This document shows, in pieces, positions 17,939 to 27,494 of a stretch of DNA of 64,000 nucleotides. The stretch spans positions 310,001 to 374,000 of the forward strand of contig NZ_JAUSXS010000001.1 of assembly GCF_030816195.1 (NCBI RefSeq), in the 5' to 3' direction. This stretch comes from Pseudomonas sp. W4I3 (GTDB lineage Bacteria > Pseudomonadota > Gammaproteobacteria > Pseudomonadales > Pseudomonadaceae). The notes under the pieces are model-generated. The model did not search any database, was not told the origin of the DNA, and saw nothing but the letters and a program-made list of their open reading frames with translations. The position numbers and the translations under genes were made by a program. How positions within the stretch are numbered: the stretch's first letter is position 1; every line of letters begins with the position of its first letter.

Positions 17939-19315
17939 ATGTCGGTACCCCCGCGTGCCGTTCAGCTTAACGAAGCGAACGCGTTCCTTAAGGATCATCC
18001 TGAGGTTCTGTACGTAGACCTTCTAATTGCGGATATGAATGGTGTGGTGCGCGGCAAGCGCATCGAACGCACCAGCCTCCACAAGGTTTACGAGAAGGGC
18101 ATTAACCTGCCTGCCTCTCTATTTGCCCTGGATATCAACGGCTCTACGGTGGAAAGCACCGGCCTGGGCCTGGATATCGGTGATGCTGACCGAATCTGCT
18201 ATCCAATCCCCGACACCCTGTGCAATGAGCCCTGGCAAAAGCGCCCAACCGCGCAACTGCTGATGACCATGCACGAACTGGAAGGTGAGCCGTTCTTCGC
18301 CGATCCTCGCGAAGTGCTGCGACAAGTCGTGAGCAAGTTCGACGACATGGGCCTGACCATCTGCGCCGCCTTCGAGCTTGAGTTCTACCTGATCGACCAG
18401 GAGAACGTGAACGGCCGGCCGCAACCGCCCCGCTCGCCGATTTCCGGCAAGCGCCCGCATTCGACACAGGTCTACCTGATCGACGACCTCGACGAATACG
18501 TCGACTGCCTCCAGGACATTCTGGAAGGTGCCAAAGAGCAAGGCATTCCGGCCGACGCCATCGTCAAGGAAAGTGCCCCGGCGCAGTTCGAAGTGAACCT
18601 GCACCACGTCGCCGACCCGATCAAGGCATGCGATTACGCGGTACTGCTCAAGCGCCTGATCAAGAACATCGCCTACGACCATGAGATGGACACCACCTTC
18701 ATGGCCAAGCCTTACCCAGGCCAGGCAGGCAACGGTTTGCACGTACACATCTCCATTCTGGACAAGGACGGCAAGAACATCTTTGCCAGCGAGGATCCCG
18801 AGCAGAACGCCGCATTGCGTCACGCGATCGGCGGTGTGCTCGAGACCCTGCCCGCCCAAATGGCGTTCCTGTGCCCCAACGTCAACTCCTACCGTCGTTT
18901 CGGCGCACAGTTCTACGTGCCGAACTCGCCGTGCTGGGGCCTGGACAACCGCACCGTGGCGATCCGCGTACCGACCGGCTCGTCCGATGCGGTGCGTATC
19001 GAACACCGCGTGGCCGGCGCCGATGCCAACCCTTACCTGCTGATGGCTTCGGTCCTGGCGGGTGTGCACCACGGTCTGACCAACAAGATCGAACCGGGTG
19101 CGCCAGTGGAAGGCAACAGCTACGAGCAGAACGAACAGAGCTTGCCGAACAACCTGCGCGATGCCCTGCGCGAGTTGGATGACAGCGAGGTGATGGCCAA
19201 GTACATCGATCCTAAATACATCGATATCTTCGTCGCCTGTAAGGAAAGTGAGCTGGAGGAGTTCGAACACTCCATCTCCGACCTTGAGTACAACTGGTAC
19301 CTGCATACCGTTTAA
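17939..19315 (+). CDS. spuI: Gamma-glutamylpolyamine synthetase, SpuI-like (glutamine synthetase family)
   Basis: A 458-residue paralogue of SpuB with LYVDLLIADMNGVVRGKRIE at the N terminus, the metal/glutamate motifs AAFELEFYLID and ESAPAQFEVNLHH, NGLHVHIS, and RIEHRVAGADANPYLLM. P. aeruginosa has several such synthetases with different amine preferences (SpuB, SpuI, PauA set); position divergent from spuB supports SpuI. The exact substrate cannot be assigned. It ends with a strong terminator. Confidence 0.8.
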   Translation: MSVPPRAVQLNEANAFLKDHPEVLYVDLLIADMNGVVRGKRIERTSLHKVYEKGINLPASLFALDINGSTVESTGLGLDIGDADRICYPIPDTLCNEPWQKRPTAQLLMTMHELEGEPFFADPREVLRQVVSKFDDMGLTICAAFELEFYLIDQENVNGRPQPPRSPISGKRPHSTQVYLIDDLDEYVDCLQDILEGAKEQGIPADAIVKESAPAQFEVNLHHVADPIKACDYAVLLKRLIKNIAYDHEMDTTFMAKPYPGQAGNGLHVHISILDKDGKNIFASEDPEQNAALRHAIGGVLETLPAQMAFLCPNVNSYRRFGAQFYVPNSPCWGLDNRTVAIRVPTGSSDAVRIEHRVAGADANPYLLMASVLAGVHHGLTNKIEPGAPVEGNSYEQNEQSLPNNLRDALRELDDSEVMAKYIDPKYIDIFVACKESELEEFEHSISDLEYNWYLHTV

Positions 19316-19326
19316 GCGGGTGCTGC

Positions 19327-19369
19327 AAAAAAGAACGCCGCAGGCCTTATAGGCTGCGGCGTTTTTTTA
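19327..19369 (+). terminator. Intrinsic terminator of spuI
   Basis: A GC-rich stem (ACGCCGCAGGCC / AGGCTGCGGCGT, loop TTAT) followed by seven T residues, 12 bases after the stop codon. Confidence 0.9.
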
Positions 19370-19399
19370 TGGAGTTCTTCTGAGGGACCGAGTCGGCAG

Positions 19400-19483
19400 C
19401 ATCGGGAGCAAGCCCCCTCCCACACTGACCGCGTTGCAAATGTGGAATGCAATCAACTGTGGGAGAGGGCTTGCCCCCGATGG
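19400..19483. repeat. REP doublet, outward-facing orientation
   Basis: The left copy reads ATCGGGAGCAAGCCCCCTCC and the right copy TGTGGGAGAGGGCTTGCCCC, so the two elements are arranged opposite to most doublets in the window. It lies between the spuI terminator and the TetR gene. A two-base variant (GAGAGGG) marks the right copy as degenerate. Confidence 0.85.
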
Positions 19484-19544
19484 TGCTGGGCAGACAACAC
19501 ACCCTCCTGCTCATACAATGCCCGCTGCCCTGTAGGAGACTTCC

Positions 19545-20174
19545 ATGCCGCCCCGCCCCGCCGCCCCTCGCAAACCACGTGCCCGCAGCCAAGCCCGGAT
19601 CGACGCGATCCTGGACGCCGCCCGTGCCTTGCTGGCAACCGAAGGCGTGGCCGGTTTGTCGATTTACAGCGTGGCCGAACGCGCGCAGATTCCGCCATCG
19701 TCGGTGTACCACTTTTTCGCCAGCGTGCCGGCGTTGCTGCAAGCCTTGACCGCTGATGTGCACGCGGCCTTTCGTGCGGCCATCCAGGCGCCCATCGAGC
19801 ACGATTCACTCCAGACCTGGCGCGACCTGTCCTGCATCGTCGAGCAGCGCATGCTCAGCATCTACAGCAACGATGCCGCCGCCCGCCAATTGATCCTGGC
19901 CCAGCATGGGCTGACCGAAGTCACCCAGGCGGATCGCCAGCATGACCTGGAACTGGGGGTGCTGATGCTGGAGGTGTTCAACCGTCACTTCGACGTGCCA
20001 AGCCTACCCAACGATGTGGATGTATTTGCCCTGGCACTGGAGTTGAGCGACCGCGTGTATGCGCGCTCGGTGCATCAGCATGGGCAGATTACGCCGCGTA
20101 TGGCGCAGGAAGGGATGCGGGTGTTTGATGCGTATGTGGGGCTTTATTTGCCGGTGTATTTGCCCAAGCGGTGA
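19545..20174 (+). CDS. TetR/AcrR family transcriptional regulator
   Basis: A 209-residue regulator. The N-terminal helix-turn-helix is clear (RIDAILDAARALLATEGVAG, SVAERAQIPPSSVYHFFAS), followed by a variable ligand-binding domain. It is expressed alone, with GGAG 9 bases before its ATG, between two REP doublets. It shares no direct promoter with the spu or ssu genes, so its target is unclear. Confidence 0.88.
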   Translation: MPPRPAAPRKPRARSQARIDAILDAARALLATEGVAGLSIYSVAERAQIPPSSVYHFFASVPALLQALTADVHAAFRAAIQAPIEHDSLQTWRDLSCIVEQRMLSIYSNDAAARQLILAQHGLTEVTQADRQHDLELGVLMLEVFNRHFDVPSLPNDVDVFALALELSDRVYARSVHQHGQITPRMAQEGMRVFDAYVGLYLPVYLPKR

Positions 20175-20198
20175 GTCTTGTGTTGGCTGGGCCGGCCT

Positions 20199-20273
20199 CA
20201 TCGGGGGCAAGCCCCCTCCCACCTTTGGATCTGTGAATACATTCAAAGTGTGGGAGGGGGCTTGCCCCCGATG
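20199..20273. repeat. REP doublet, outward-facing orientation
   Basis: TCGGGGGCAAGCCCCCTCCC and GTGGGAGGGGGCTTGCCCCC are arranged back to back with about 25 bases between. It lies between the convergent TetR gene and ssuF. Confidence 0.9.
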
Positions 20274-20295
20274 ACGACCTCAAGAGCGACGTCCA

Positions 20296-20511
20296 TTACA
20301 ACTTGGCAATCGACACCTCAGTCGACTTCACAAAGGCAATCACTTCGCTGCCAATCACCAGTTCCAGCTCTTTGACCGAGCGCGTGGTGATCACTGAAGT
20401 GACGATGCCCGAGGCGGTCTGCACGTCGATTTCCGACAACACGTCGCCCACCACGATTTCCTTGATGGTGCCTTTGAACTGGTTACGCACGTTGATGGCT
20501 TTGATAGTCAT
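20296..20511 (-). CDS. ssuF: Molbindin-like protein SsuF
   Basis: A 71-residue single Mop/TOBE domain (MTIKAINVRNQFKGTIKEIV, SVITTRSVKELELVIGSEVI) of the type that binds molybdate or other oxyanions. It is the last gene of the ssuEADCBF operon known from P. putida, where SsuF is needed for sulfonate use although its exact role is unsettled. It starts 17 bases after the ssuB stop, with GAGGAAA as ribosome-binding site. Confidence 0.9.
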   Translation of the reverse strand: MTIKAINVRNQFKGTIKEIVVGDVLSEIDVQTASGIVTSVITTRSVKELELVIGSEVIAFVKSTEVSIAKL

Positions 20512-20528
20512 GGTTTTTCCTCTGCGAG

Positions 20529-21335
20529 TTATTGAGCCCAACGCAATTGCGTCGGCAGCGGTGAAACAGGTTCGGGTTCCGGCGGTGAGCCGGGCAGCGA
20601 CAGCACGCGGTTGAGCACTTCGGCTTCCAGCGCAGCCAGGCGATGTGAGCCACGGGCGCGGGGGCGTGGCAGGTCGACGCTGAGGTCCAGGCCGATTTCG
20701 CCGTCCTCGATCAGGATGACCCGATCGGCGATCGCCACGGCTTCACTGACGTCATGGGTGACCAGCAGCACGGTAAAGCCGTGTTTCTGCCAAAGGTTCT
20801 CGATCAGTTGCTGCATCTCGATCCGTGTCAGGGCATCCAGCGCTCCCAGCGGTTCGTCGAGCAGCAACAGACGCGGCTGGTGAATCAAGGCGCGGGCCAG
20901 GGCGACGCGCTGCTTCTGGCCGCCGGACAACGCCGCCGGCCACTCATCGGCGCGCTCGGCCAGGCCGACGGCCTCCAACGCCTCCAAGGCCTTGGGACGC
21001 CAGTTGCCCTTGAGGCCCAGGCCGACGTTGTCGATGATCTTTTTCCACGGCAGCAGGCGCGCTTCCTGAAACATCAACCGCGTGTCTTCGATCGCCTCAT
21101 GCAGCGGCGCGGAGCCCGCCAGCAGCTCGCCGCCACTGGCTTTGTCCAAACCCGCCAGCAGGCGCAGCAAGGTACTTTTGCCACAGCCGCTGCGGCCGAC
21201 CACGGCCACGAACTGGCCGGCCGGGATATGCAGGTCGATTTCCTTGAGCACTTCGCGAGCGCCGAAAGACTTGCGCAACTTGCGCACCGCCAGGGGGATG
21301 CCCTTGAGCAGGCGCGGGGGTTGTTGAGCCGTCAT
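20529..21335 (-). CDS. ssuB: Aliphatic sulfonate ABC transporter ATP-binding protein SsuB
   Basis: A 268-residue ATPase with Walker [17 protein letters not shown], the Q-loop [13 protein letters not shown], signature [19 protein letters not shown], Walker [15 protein letters not shown] and H-loop [13 protein letters not shown]. The FQEARLLPW variant is characteristic of SsuB/TauB transporters. It overlaps ssuC by 4 bases, so the ATPase and permease are translationally coupled. Confidence 0.94.
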   Translation of the reverse strand: MTAQQPPRLLKGIPLAVRKLRKSFGAREVLKEIDLHIPAGQFVAVVGRSGCGKSTLLRLLAGLDKASGGELLAGSAPLHEAIEDTRLMFQEARLLPWKKIIDNVGLGLKGNWRPKALEALEAVGLAERADEWPAALSGGQKQRVALARALIHQPRLLLLDEPLGALDALTRIEMQQLIENLWQKHGFTVLLVTHDVSEAVAIADRVILIEDGEIGLDLSVDLPRPRARGSHRLAALEAEVLNRVLSLPGSPPEPEPVSPLPTQLRWAQ

Positions 21336-22120
21336 GCCGCACCTCCCTTATTCACTTGATACGCCGGGTGCCAGCGCAGCCACACCCGCTCCAGGCCGCG
21401 CGCCGCCAGGTCGGCCAGCTTGCCGAGGATCGCGTACATCACGATGGCCAGCACCACCACGTCGGTTTGCAGAAACTCGCGGGCATTCATCGCCAGGTAA
21501 CCAATGCCGGAACTGGCCGAGATGGTTTCCGCCACGATCAGCGTCAACCACATGAAACCCAAGGCAAAGCGCACGCCCACCAGGATCGACGGCAACGCGC
21601 CCGGCAGGATCACCTGCCAGAACAGGCTGAAGCCGGACAACCCGTAGCTGCGCGACATTTCCACCAGCGCCGGGTCGACGTTGCGAATGCCGTGGTAAGT
21701 GTTCAGGTAGATCGGGAACAGCGTGCCGAGGGCCACTAGAAATATCTTCGCGGTCTCGTCAATCCCGAACCACAGGATCACCAGGGGAATCAGCGCCAGG
21801 TGCGGCACGTTGCGGATCATCTGCACCGAGCTGTCCAGCAAACGCTCGCCCCACTTCGACAGGCCGGTGATAAAGCCCAGCGCCAGGCCGATGCTGCCAC
21901 CGATCACAAAGCCCAGGCCCGCGCGCCAGCCACTGATCGCCAGGTGCGTCCAGATTTCGCCGCTGCGGATCAGGTTGATGCCGGCCTCGATGACCGCGCT
22001 GGGCGCCGGCAGAATACGCGTCGACAACCAACCTGCCGTCACCGACAGCTGCCACACCGCCAGCAGTAGGATCGGCAGCACCCAGGGCGCCACGCGATGA
22101 CTGAATTTTTCCAGGTTCAT
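21332..22120 (-). CDS. ssuC: Aliphatic sulfonate ABC transporter permease SsuC
   Basis: A 262-residue membrane protein with about six membrane segments (first: [18 protein letters not shown]). The EAA loop reads [20 protein letters not shown]. It forms the homodimeric channel for sulfonates with SsuB and receives cargo from SsuA. It starts 9 bases after the ssuD stop. Confidence 0.94.
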   Translation of the reverse strand: MNLEKFSHRVAPWVLPILLLAVWQLSVTAGWLSTRILPAPSAVIEAGINLIRSGEIWTHLAISGWRAGLGFVIGGSIGLALGFITGLSKWGERLLDSSVQMIRNVPHLALIPLVILWFGIDETAKIFLVALGTLFPIYLNTYHGIRNVDPALVEMSRSYGLSGFSLFWQVILPGALPSILVGVRFALGFMWLTLIVAETISASSGIGYLAMNAREFLQTDVVVLAIVMYAILGKLADLAARGLERVWLRWHPAYQVNKGGAA

Positions 22121-22129
22121 AGCGCCGCC

Positions 22130-23278
22130 TCAGCTCTGTGATGCAGCTTTGGGAAGAATGTCGTTGGCCACCATCTCGCCGAATGGGCTGACGTAGCCGG
22201 CGCCTTTGGGCAGCTCAGGACGTTCGATATCCAGGTGAGGGAACAGCAGCTCGGCAACCCGATACGACTCTTCCAGGTGTGGGTAACCCGAGAAGATAAA
22301 GGTGTCGATGCCCAGGTCCGCGTATTCCTTGACCCGCGCCGCAACCGTTGGGCCATCGCCCACCAGTGCAGTCCCCGCGCCGCCGCGCACCAGGCCGACC
22401 CCAGCCCACAGGTTGGGGCTGACTTCCAGGTTGTCGCGGCTGCCGCCATGCAAGGCCGCCATGCGCTGCTGGCCCACCGAATCGAAGCGCGCCAGGGACG
22501 CCTGGGCGCGAGCGATGGTGTCGTCGTCCAAGTGGGAGATGAGTTTATCGGCGGCTTTCCAGGCCTCCTCATTGGTTTCACGCACGATCACATGCAGGCG
22601 AATGCCGAAGCGCAGGGTGCGTCCGAGCTTCGCGGCTTTGGCCCGCACCTGTTCGATCTTCTCGGCCACCGCTGCCGGTGGCTCGCCCCAGGTCAGCACC
22701 ATTTCCACTTGCTCGGCTGCCAAGTCCTGGGCGGCTTCGGAGGAGCCGCCGAAGTACAGCGGCGGGCGCGGCTGCTGAACCGGCGGGTAGAGCAACTTGG
22801 CGCCTTTGACGCTGATGTGCTCACCGTCGTAATCCACGGTCTCGCCTTCGAGCACGCGACGCCAGATGCGGGTGAATTCCACCGACGCCTGATAGCGCTC
22901 TTCGTGGCTCAGGAACAAGCCGTCGCCGGCCAGTTCTTCCGGGTCACCGCCGGTCACCAGGTTGAACAGCGCACGGCCACCGGAGAGGCGGTCCAGGGTC
23001 GCCGCCTGGCGCGCGGCCACCGTCGGGGAAATGATCCCGGGGCGCAGCGCGACGAGGAATTTCAAACGCTGGGTCACGGGAATCAGCGAGGCGGCCACCA
23101 ACCAGGAGTCTTCGCAGGAGCGCCCGGTAGGGATCAACACCCCACCGAAGCCCAGGCGATCAGCGGCCTGGGCCACTTGTTGCAGGTAACCGTGATCGAC
23201 GGCGCGAGCGCCTTCGGCGGTGCCAAGGTAATGACCGTCGCCGTGGGTAGGCAGGAACCAGAAAATATTGAGGCTCAT
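22130..23278 (-). CDS. ssuD: FMNH2-dependent alkanesulfonate monooxygenase SsuD
   Basis: A 382-residue bacterial-luciferase-like TIM-barrel oxygenase ([20 protein letters not shown] at the N terminus, [34 protein letters not shown]). It cleaves alkanesulfonates to aldehyde and sulfite using FMNH2 from SsuE. ATG 23278 is the family start, with AGGAGACA upstream; the frame extends 14 codons further without support. Confidence 0.95.
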   Translation of the reverse strand: MSLNIFWFLPTHGDGHYLGTAEGARAVDHGYLQQVAQAADRLGFGGVLIPTGRSCEDSWLVAASLIPVTQRLKFLVALRPGIISPTVAARQAATLDRLSGGRALFNLVTGGDPEELAGDGLFLSHEERYQASVEFTRIWRRVLEGETVDYDGEHISVKGAKLLYPPVQQPRPPLYFGGSSEAAQDLAAEQVEMVLTWGEPPAAVAEKIEQVRAKAAKLGRTLRFGIRLHVIVRETNEEAWKAADKLISHLDDDTIARAQASLARFDSVGQQRMAALHGGSRDNLEVSPNLWAGVGLVRGGAGTALVGDGPTVAARVKEYADLGIDTFIFSGYPHLEESYRVAELLFPHLDIERPELPKGAGYVSPFGEMVANDILPKAASQS

Positions 23279-23303
23279 GGAGTTGTCTCCTGAAGAAGTC
23301 GGA

Positions 23304-24272
23304 TTACGGCGCTTTGGCAACAGCGGCGGGTGGGGTCCAGATCACGTCCTTGATACTCAAGGGCTTGGGAATCAATTTGAGTTGGTAGAAGCTGTCGGCG
23401 ATTTTCTGCTGGGCAGCGACCACTTCAGGCGTCAGGAACAGTGCGCCGTAGCCCTGGCGTTTCACCGAGGTCAGGGTGATGTCCGCCGGCAGGCCGAGCA
23501 GCGGCGCGACCTGGTCAGTCACTTCCTGCGGGTTGGCCTTGGACCATTCGCCCACGGCGCGCACTTCTTCCACCAGCGCCTTGATCACTTCGGGGTGCTG
23601 TTCGGCGTAGGGCTTGGTGGCCAGGTAGAACTGATGGTTGTCGGCGATGCCGGTGCCGTCGCGCAGGGTGCGCGCTTGCAGTTGTTTCTCGGCGGCGGCC
23701 TGGTACGGGTCCCAGATCACCCAGGCGTCCACACTGCCGCGCTCGAAAGCGGCGCGAGCATCGGCGGGCGGCAGGAACACGGTTTTCACGTCGGTGTAGG
23801 CAAGGCCGGCATCTTCCAGCGCACGCACCAGCAGGTAGTGCACGTTGGAGCCTTTGTTCAGCACGATTTTCTTGCCCTTGAGCTCGGCCACCGATTTGAT
23901 CGTCGAATCCTTCGGCACCAGGATCGCTTCACTGGTCGGCGCGGGCGGCTCATACGCCACGTACAGCAAGTCGGCACCGGCGGCCTGGGCAAATACGGGT
24001 GGGGTTTCGCCGGTGACGCCAAAATCGATGGAGCCGACGTTCAGGCCCTCCAGCAATTGCGGGCCACCGGGGAATTCGGTCCATTGCACTTGCACGCCCT
24101 GGGCAGCCAGGCGTTTTTCCAGGGTGCCCTTGGCCTTGAGCAGCACCAGCGTGCCGTATTTCTGATAACCGATCCGCAGGGTTTCGGCGGCGTGGGCTTG
24201 AACGATGGCGCCGAAGGACACAGCCGCAGCAAACAGTGCGACCAGACCGCGACGCAAAATGACAGTGCGCAT
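23304..24272 (-). CDS. ssuA: Sulfonate-binding periplasmic protein SsuA
   Basis: A 322-residue binding protein (signal peptide [20 protein letters not shown] and on to AHA) of the NMT1/THI5-like sulfonate/nitrate class. It carries [40 protein letters not shown] and [18 protein letters not shown]. It delivers aliphatic sulfonates to SsuC. It lies between ssuE and ssuD as in P. putida. Confidence 0.94.
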   Translation of the reverse strand: MRTVILRRGLVALFAAAVSFGAIVQAHAAETLRIGYQKYGTLVLLKAKGTLEKRLAAQGVQVQWTEFPGGPQLLEGLNVGSIDFGVTGETPPVFAQAAGADLLYVAYEPPAPTSEAILVPKDSTIKSVAELKGKKIVLNKGSNVHYLLVRALEDAGLAYTDVKTVFLPPADARAAFERGSVDAWVIWDPYQAAAEKQLQARTLRDGTGIADNHQFYLATKPYAEQHPEVIKALVEEVRAVGEWSKANPQEVTDQVAPLLGLPADITLTSVKRQGYGALFLTPEVVAAQQKIADSFYQLKLIPKPLSIKDVIWTPPAAVAKAP

Positions 24273-24368
24273 GGCGCTCTCTCCAAATATGCGATTAGGG
24301 TTTTGGCTGCACCTGCTTGGCCGTTGGCGGCTGAGTAAGGTGAGTGTTTCCAGATGTCGGGGTAAGGC

Positions 24369-24962
24369 TTAAATGCTCCAGCGAGCACTCAACAAGCGTT
24401 CATTCAACACATGCGGGTCCAGCGGTTTCGGGCGGCGGGCCATGGCGCTGTAGAACTGCTCCAAGGCCTCGTGCAAACGCTGTTCAAGCACCGGCACCAA
24501 TTGCGCCTGGGCACTGCCTTCGCCATAGGCGATCTGGCTGTCTTCGGCAAAAATGCCATGCAGCAATTCCTGCGCCTTCAGCGCCGACAACACCGGTTTA
24601 AGGGCGTAATCCACCGCCAGCATGTGCGCGATGCTACCGCCGGTGGCCATCGGCAAGACCACCTTGTGGGCCAGGGCGCGCTCGGGCAGCAGGTCGAGGA
24701 CCGTCTTCAAGGCACCGGAGAACGACGCCTTGTACACCGGCGTGGCGATCACCAGGCCATCGGCATTCGCCACTTGCTGCAACAGGTCAATGACCTTGGG
24801 GCTGTCGAAGCGCGCATGCAGCAGGTCTTCGGCCGGGAAGTCGCGGATCTGGTAACTCACCACTTCCACGCCCTGGGCCTGCAGCCATTGACGGGTTTTC
24901 TCCAGCAACACCCCGGAGCGGGAACGCTGACTGGGGCTGCCTCCAAGTGTTACGACCAGCAT
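24369..24962 (-). CDS. ssuE: NAD(P)H-dependent FMN reductase SsuE
   Basis: A 197-residue flavodoxin-fold reductase ([20 protein letters not shown] phosphate-binding loop; [20 protein letters not shown]). It supplies reduced FMN to SsuD. It is the first gene of ssuEADCBF; ssuA starts 96 bases after its stop. The AT-rich control region lies upstream. Confidence 0.94.
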   Translation of the reverse strand: MLVVTLGGSPSQRSRSGVLLEKTRQWLQAQGVEVVSYQIRDFPAEDLLHARFDSPKVIDLLQQVANADGLVIATPVYKASFSGALKTVLDLLPERALAHKVVLPMATGGSIAHMLAVDYALKPVLSALKAQELLHGIFAEDSQIAYGEGSAQAQLVPVLEQRLHEALEQFYSAMARRPKPLDPHVLNERLLSARWSI

Positions 24963-25036
24963 GCAAGTATTCCTTGAGCAAGTGTCGGCGGTTCGCTGTG
25001 TAACGATGACGCCAAGATGGAACAGACCTTAGCAGC

Positions 25037-25085
25037 AGATTTATATATCTTTAAATCTTATTTATTCATTTGTTTATTCTTTAAA
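25037..25085 (-). promoter_or_regulatory. AT-rich operator/promoter candidate of ssuEADCBF
   Basis: A perfect inverted repeat AGATTTA-N8-TAAATCT occupies 25037-25058, 75-96 bases before the ssuE start. On the minus strand TTTAAAGAATAAA occupies 25073-25085. The second motif recurs upstream of lsfA and of the TonB receptor. The ssu genes are known to respond to sulfate limitation through LysR-type regulators such as CysB, which bind AT-rich sites; assigning this site to CysB is inference. Confidence 0.5.
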
Positions 25086-25121
25086 TGCATATGTGGATTG
25101 TGAATCGGCAGACGAAAAAAA

Positions 25122-25139
25122 AGGCCGTAAAAACGGCCT
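25122..25139 (-). terminator. Intrinsic terminator downstream of lsfA
   Basis: The hairpin AGGCCGT-TTTT-ACGGCCT is followed, on the minus strand, by eight T residues. It lies about 70 bases past the lsfA stop codon, beyond a single REP hairpin. Confidence 0.8.
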
Positions 25140-25167
25140 GAAAAACCCCTGCGGTGTGAACTGTGAA

Positions 25168-25197
25168 ATGTGGGAGGGGGCTTGCCCCCTCCCACAT
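25168..25197. repeat. Single perfectly palindromic REP element
   Basis: ATGTGGGAGGGGGCTTGCCC continues as CCTCCCACAT, giving a perfect hairpin of two abutting REP arms with no spacer. It sits 10 bases after the lsfA stop codon. Confidence 0.85.
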
Positions 25198-25207
25198 GGG
25201 TAATGTG

Positions 25208-25846
25208 TTAACGATTGGGCTGTGGCGTAAGCCGCAGGTAGGGTTTGACTGCCCGATAGCCCTTCGGAAAGCGTTTCTTGATCTCTTCCTCATCCTTGAG
25301 CGACGGCACGATTACCACTTCATCGCCGTCCTGCCAGTTGGCCGGCGTGGCGACCTTATGGTTGTCGGTCAACTGCAACGAGTCGATCACCCGCAGGATT
25401 TCATGGAAGTTACGCCCGGTACTGGCCGGGTAGGTAATGGTCAGACGGATCTTCTTGTTCGGGTCGATCACGAACAAGGAGCGCACAGTGAGAGTGTCGC
25501 TGGCGTTGGGGTGGATCAGGTCGTAGAGGTCTGACACCTTGCGATCGGCATCGGCCAGGATCGGGAAGTTGACCACGGTGTTCTGGGTTTCGTTGATGTC
25601 TTCGATCCACTTGTGGTGCGAGTCCACCGGGTCAACCGACAAGGCGATGGCCTTGACGCCACGCTGGGCGAACTCGTCCTTGAGCTTGGCGGTAAAGCCC
25701 AGCTCTGTGGTGCACACCGGGGTGAAGTCCGCCGGATGGGAAAACAGCACACCCCAGCTATCGCCCAGCCATTCGTGGAAACGAATCTTGCCGGCGCTGG
25801 AATCCTGTTCGAAGTCGGGGGCGATGTCGCCCAGTCTTAGGCTCAT
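25208..25846 (-). CDS. lsfA: 1-Cys peroxiredoxin LsfA
   Basis: A 212-residue Prx6-type peroxiredoxin. The peroxidatic Cys45 lies in SHPADFTPVCTTELG; no second cysteine exists anywhere in the protein, so it is a true 1-Cys enzyme. The long C-terminal extension (DEVVIVPSLKDEEEIKKRFP) is typical. LsfA of P. putida was named for induction during sulfate starvation with the ssu genes and probably protects against oxidative stress from low thiol levels. It is transcribed separately from ssuEADCBF, upstream of it in the same direction. Confidence 0.92.
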   Translation of the reverse strand: MSLRLGDIAPDFEQDSSAGKIRFHEWLGDSWGVLFSHPADFTPVCTTELGFTAKLKDEFAQRGVKAIALSVDPVDSHHKWIEDINETQNTVVNFPILADADRKVSDLYDLIHPNASDTLTVRSLFVIDPNKKIRLTITYPASTGRNFHEILRVIDSLQLTDNHKVATPANWQDGDEVVIVPSLKDEEEIKKRFPKGYRAVKPYLRLTPQPNR

Positions 25847-25900
25847 GGTGTGGCTCCTGATGAGTGCTTATGGAGCCCACTGTGCATGGATCGTGGATAA

Positions 25901-25926
25901 TTTAAAAAGAATAAATATCGATTTAT
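25901..25926 (-). promoter_or_regulatory. AT-rich operator/promoter candidate of lsfA
   Basis: TTTAAAAAGAATAAA (25901-25915) overlaps the perfect palindrome ATAAATATCGATTTAT (25911-25926), 55-80 bases before the lsfA start. It shares TTTAAA..GAATAAA with the ssuE control region. It is a suggested binding site for a sulfur-limitation regulator. Confidence 0.5.
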
Positions 25927-26082
25927 CTAGACGATAAAGGAATATTAAAAATCTGTTCATTGGACTTGGGGACGAGCGAGGATCAACATCGTTTTCAAGG
26001 TTCGAGAAGGCCTTGAGACGCTGTAAAAAAGAGGGTTCAGGAAGGGCTTGCGGGGGGTTGAGCCCGACTTGAAAAGCAACAC

Positions 26083-26110
26083 ACCTTGCCCGGCATTGCG
26101 CCGGGCAAGG
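26083..26110 (-). terminator. Inverted repeat after the OprD-family porin gene
   Basis: A 10-bp perfect stem (CCTTGCCCGG / CCGGGCAAGG) begins 10 bases after the stop codon. The minus-strand sequence after it (TGTGTTGCTTTTC) is only moderately T-rich, so termination is likely but may be inefficient. Confidence 0.65.
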
Positions 26111-26120
26111 TTTTAAGCAG

Positions 26121-27494
26121 TTACTTGAACGCGTAGGTGTAGCTGACGATTACACGGTTTTCGTCCTGATCGCGCGCGGCAGCAACATCGTTGCGCCACA
26201 TTGCGTTTTTCCAGGCAACACCGACGTTTTTGAACACGCCCTCTGGAACAACGTAAGCAACAGTAATGTCACGTTCCCACTCGGACTGGCCGGTGAACTC
26301 GGCACGGCTGCCGTTGACGGTGTCGATGTCGGTACCTTTGAGGTACACAACACCAGCGGTCAGGCCAGGCACGCCAACCTTGGCGAAGTCGTAGGAGTAG
26401 CGAGCTTGCCAGGTACGTTCGCCAGCACGGGCGAACTTGGCGATTTGCATGTCAGTGGTCAGGTAAGCCGACGAGCCGTCACCCTGGTTCAACCAAGGGA
26501 AATCGCTGCTGCCGTTGCTCACCTGGTAACCACCACCGAAGGTGTGACCGGCGACGGTGTAGAGGAACAGACCGCTGTACAGGTTGTTATCAACCTTGCC
26601 ACGACCGGAGTTCACACCGCTGTAGTTGCCCGAGGAGAAGTAAGCGGACTCGTGGCCGTTCTTGCCGTCATCCGAGCTGTTGAAGTAACGCAGGTCGGAC
26701 TTCAGTACGCCAGGACCGATGGCCCAGTTATGGGTCAGGCCCAGGAAGTGCTGCTTGTAGAAGTCTTCCAGATTGCCGTAGTAGTACTGGGCAGTCAGGT
26801 CTTTGGTGATCTTGTAGTCACCACCGGCGTAGTAGAACTTGTTGCTGTCACGCCAGTTTGCGCCACGGGAGTTGGCACCAGAGATCGACAGGTTGTCGAC
26901 GTTGCTGGAGTTCCGGCCCTTGGCTTTTTCGATCTGACCGGCAACCAGCGTCAGGTCTTTGTTGAGATCGTTAGTGGTGATCTGGCCGCCCTGGAAGGTC
27001 TGCGGCAGCAGACGACCGTCGTTGGTCACGATAACCGGCAGCTTAGGCTGCAAGGTACCCAGCTTCAGTTCAGTCTGGGAGATCTTGGCTTTGGCAGTCA
27101 GGCCCAGGCTCGAGTAGTTATCAACGGCTTCGCCATTGGACTTGCTCGGGAACACGGTGCCACCGTAGGAGCTAGCCGTGGCGCCGTTGGTGCCGCCGCC
27201 GGAATCCAGGCGAACACCCAGCAGGCCGATAGCGTCCAGACCGAAACCTACGGTGCCTTGGGTGTAACCGGAGATGAAGCGCAGGTCAAAGCCCTGGCCC
27301 CATTCTTCTTGCTTGTTTTGTACACCGGCGCGCTTGTTGGCTGCAGTACCTGCGGCCGAGTCGCGGTTGTCGGTGTTGATGTAGAAGTTACGCAGACCCA
27401 GCGTTACCTTACTGTCATCGATGAAACCGGCAGCGCCTGCTTGCTGGGCGATTGCGCCCAACGCTACAGCCACAGCCAAGGTGGACTTCTTCAT
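26121..27494 (-). CDS. OprD-family outer-membrane porin
   Basis: A 457-residue precursor with a signal peptide (MKKSTLAVAVALGAIAQQAG, cleaved before GFIDD) and the OprD-family opening GFIDDSKVTLGLRNFYINTD. It shows the FDLRFISGYTQGTVGFGLDA block, alternating beta strands, and the C-terminal aromatic residue pattern VIVSYTYAFK. It forms an 18-strand channel for small anionic or basic solutes. Its place between lsfA and tauA suggests, but does not show, a role in uptake of organosulfur compounds. The shared upstream region with tauA spans 370 bases. Confidence 0.88.
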   Translation of the reverse strand: MKKSTLAVAVALGAIAQQAGAAGFIDDSKVTLGLRNFYINTDNRDSAAGTAANKRAGVQNKQEEWGQGFDLRFISGYTQGTVGFGLDAIGLLGVRLDSGGGTNGATASSYGGTVFPSKSNGEAVDNYSSLGLTAKAKISQTELKLGTLQPKLPVIVTNDGRLLPQTFQGGQITTNDLNKDLTLVAGQIEKAKGRNSSNVDNLSISGANSRGANWRDSNKFYYAGGDYKITKDLTAQYYYGNLEDFYKQHFLGLTHNWAIGPGVLKSDLRYFNSSDDGKNGHESAYFSSGNYSGVNSGRGKVDNNLYSGLFLYTVAGHTFGGGYQVSNGSSDFPWLNQGDGSSAYLTTDMQIAKFARAGERTWQARYSYDFAKVGVPGLTAGVVYLKGTDIDTVNGSRAEFTGQSEWERDITVAYVVPEGVFKNVGVAWKNAMWRNDVAAARDQDENRVIVSYTYAFK

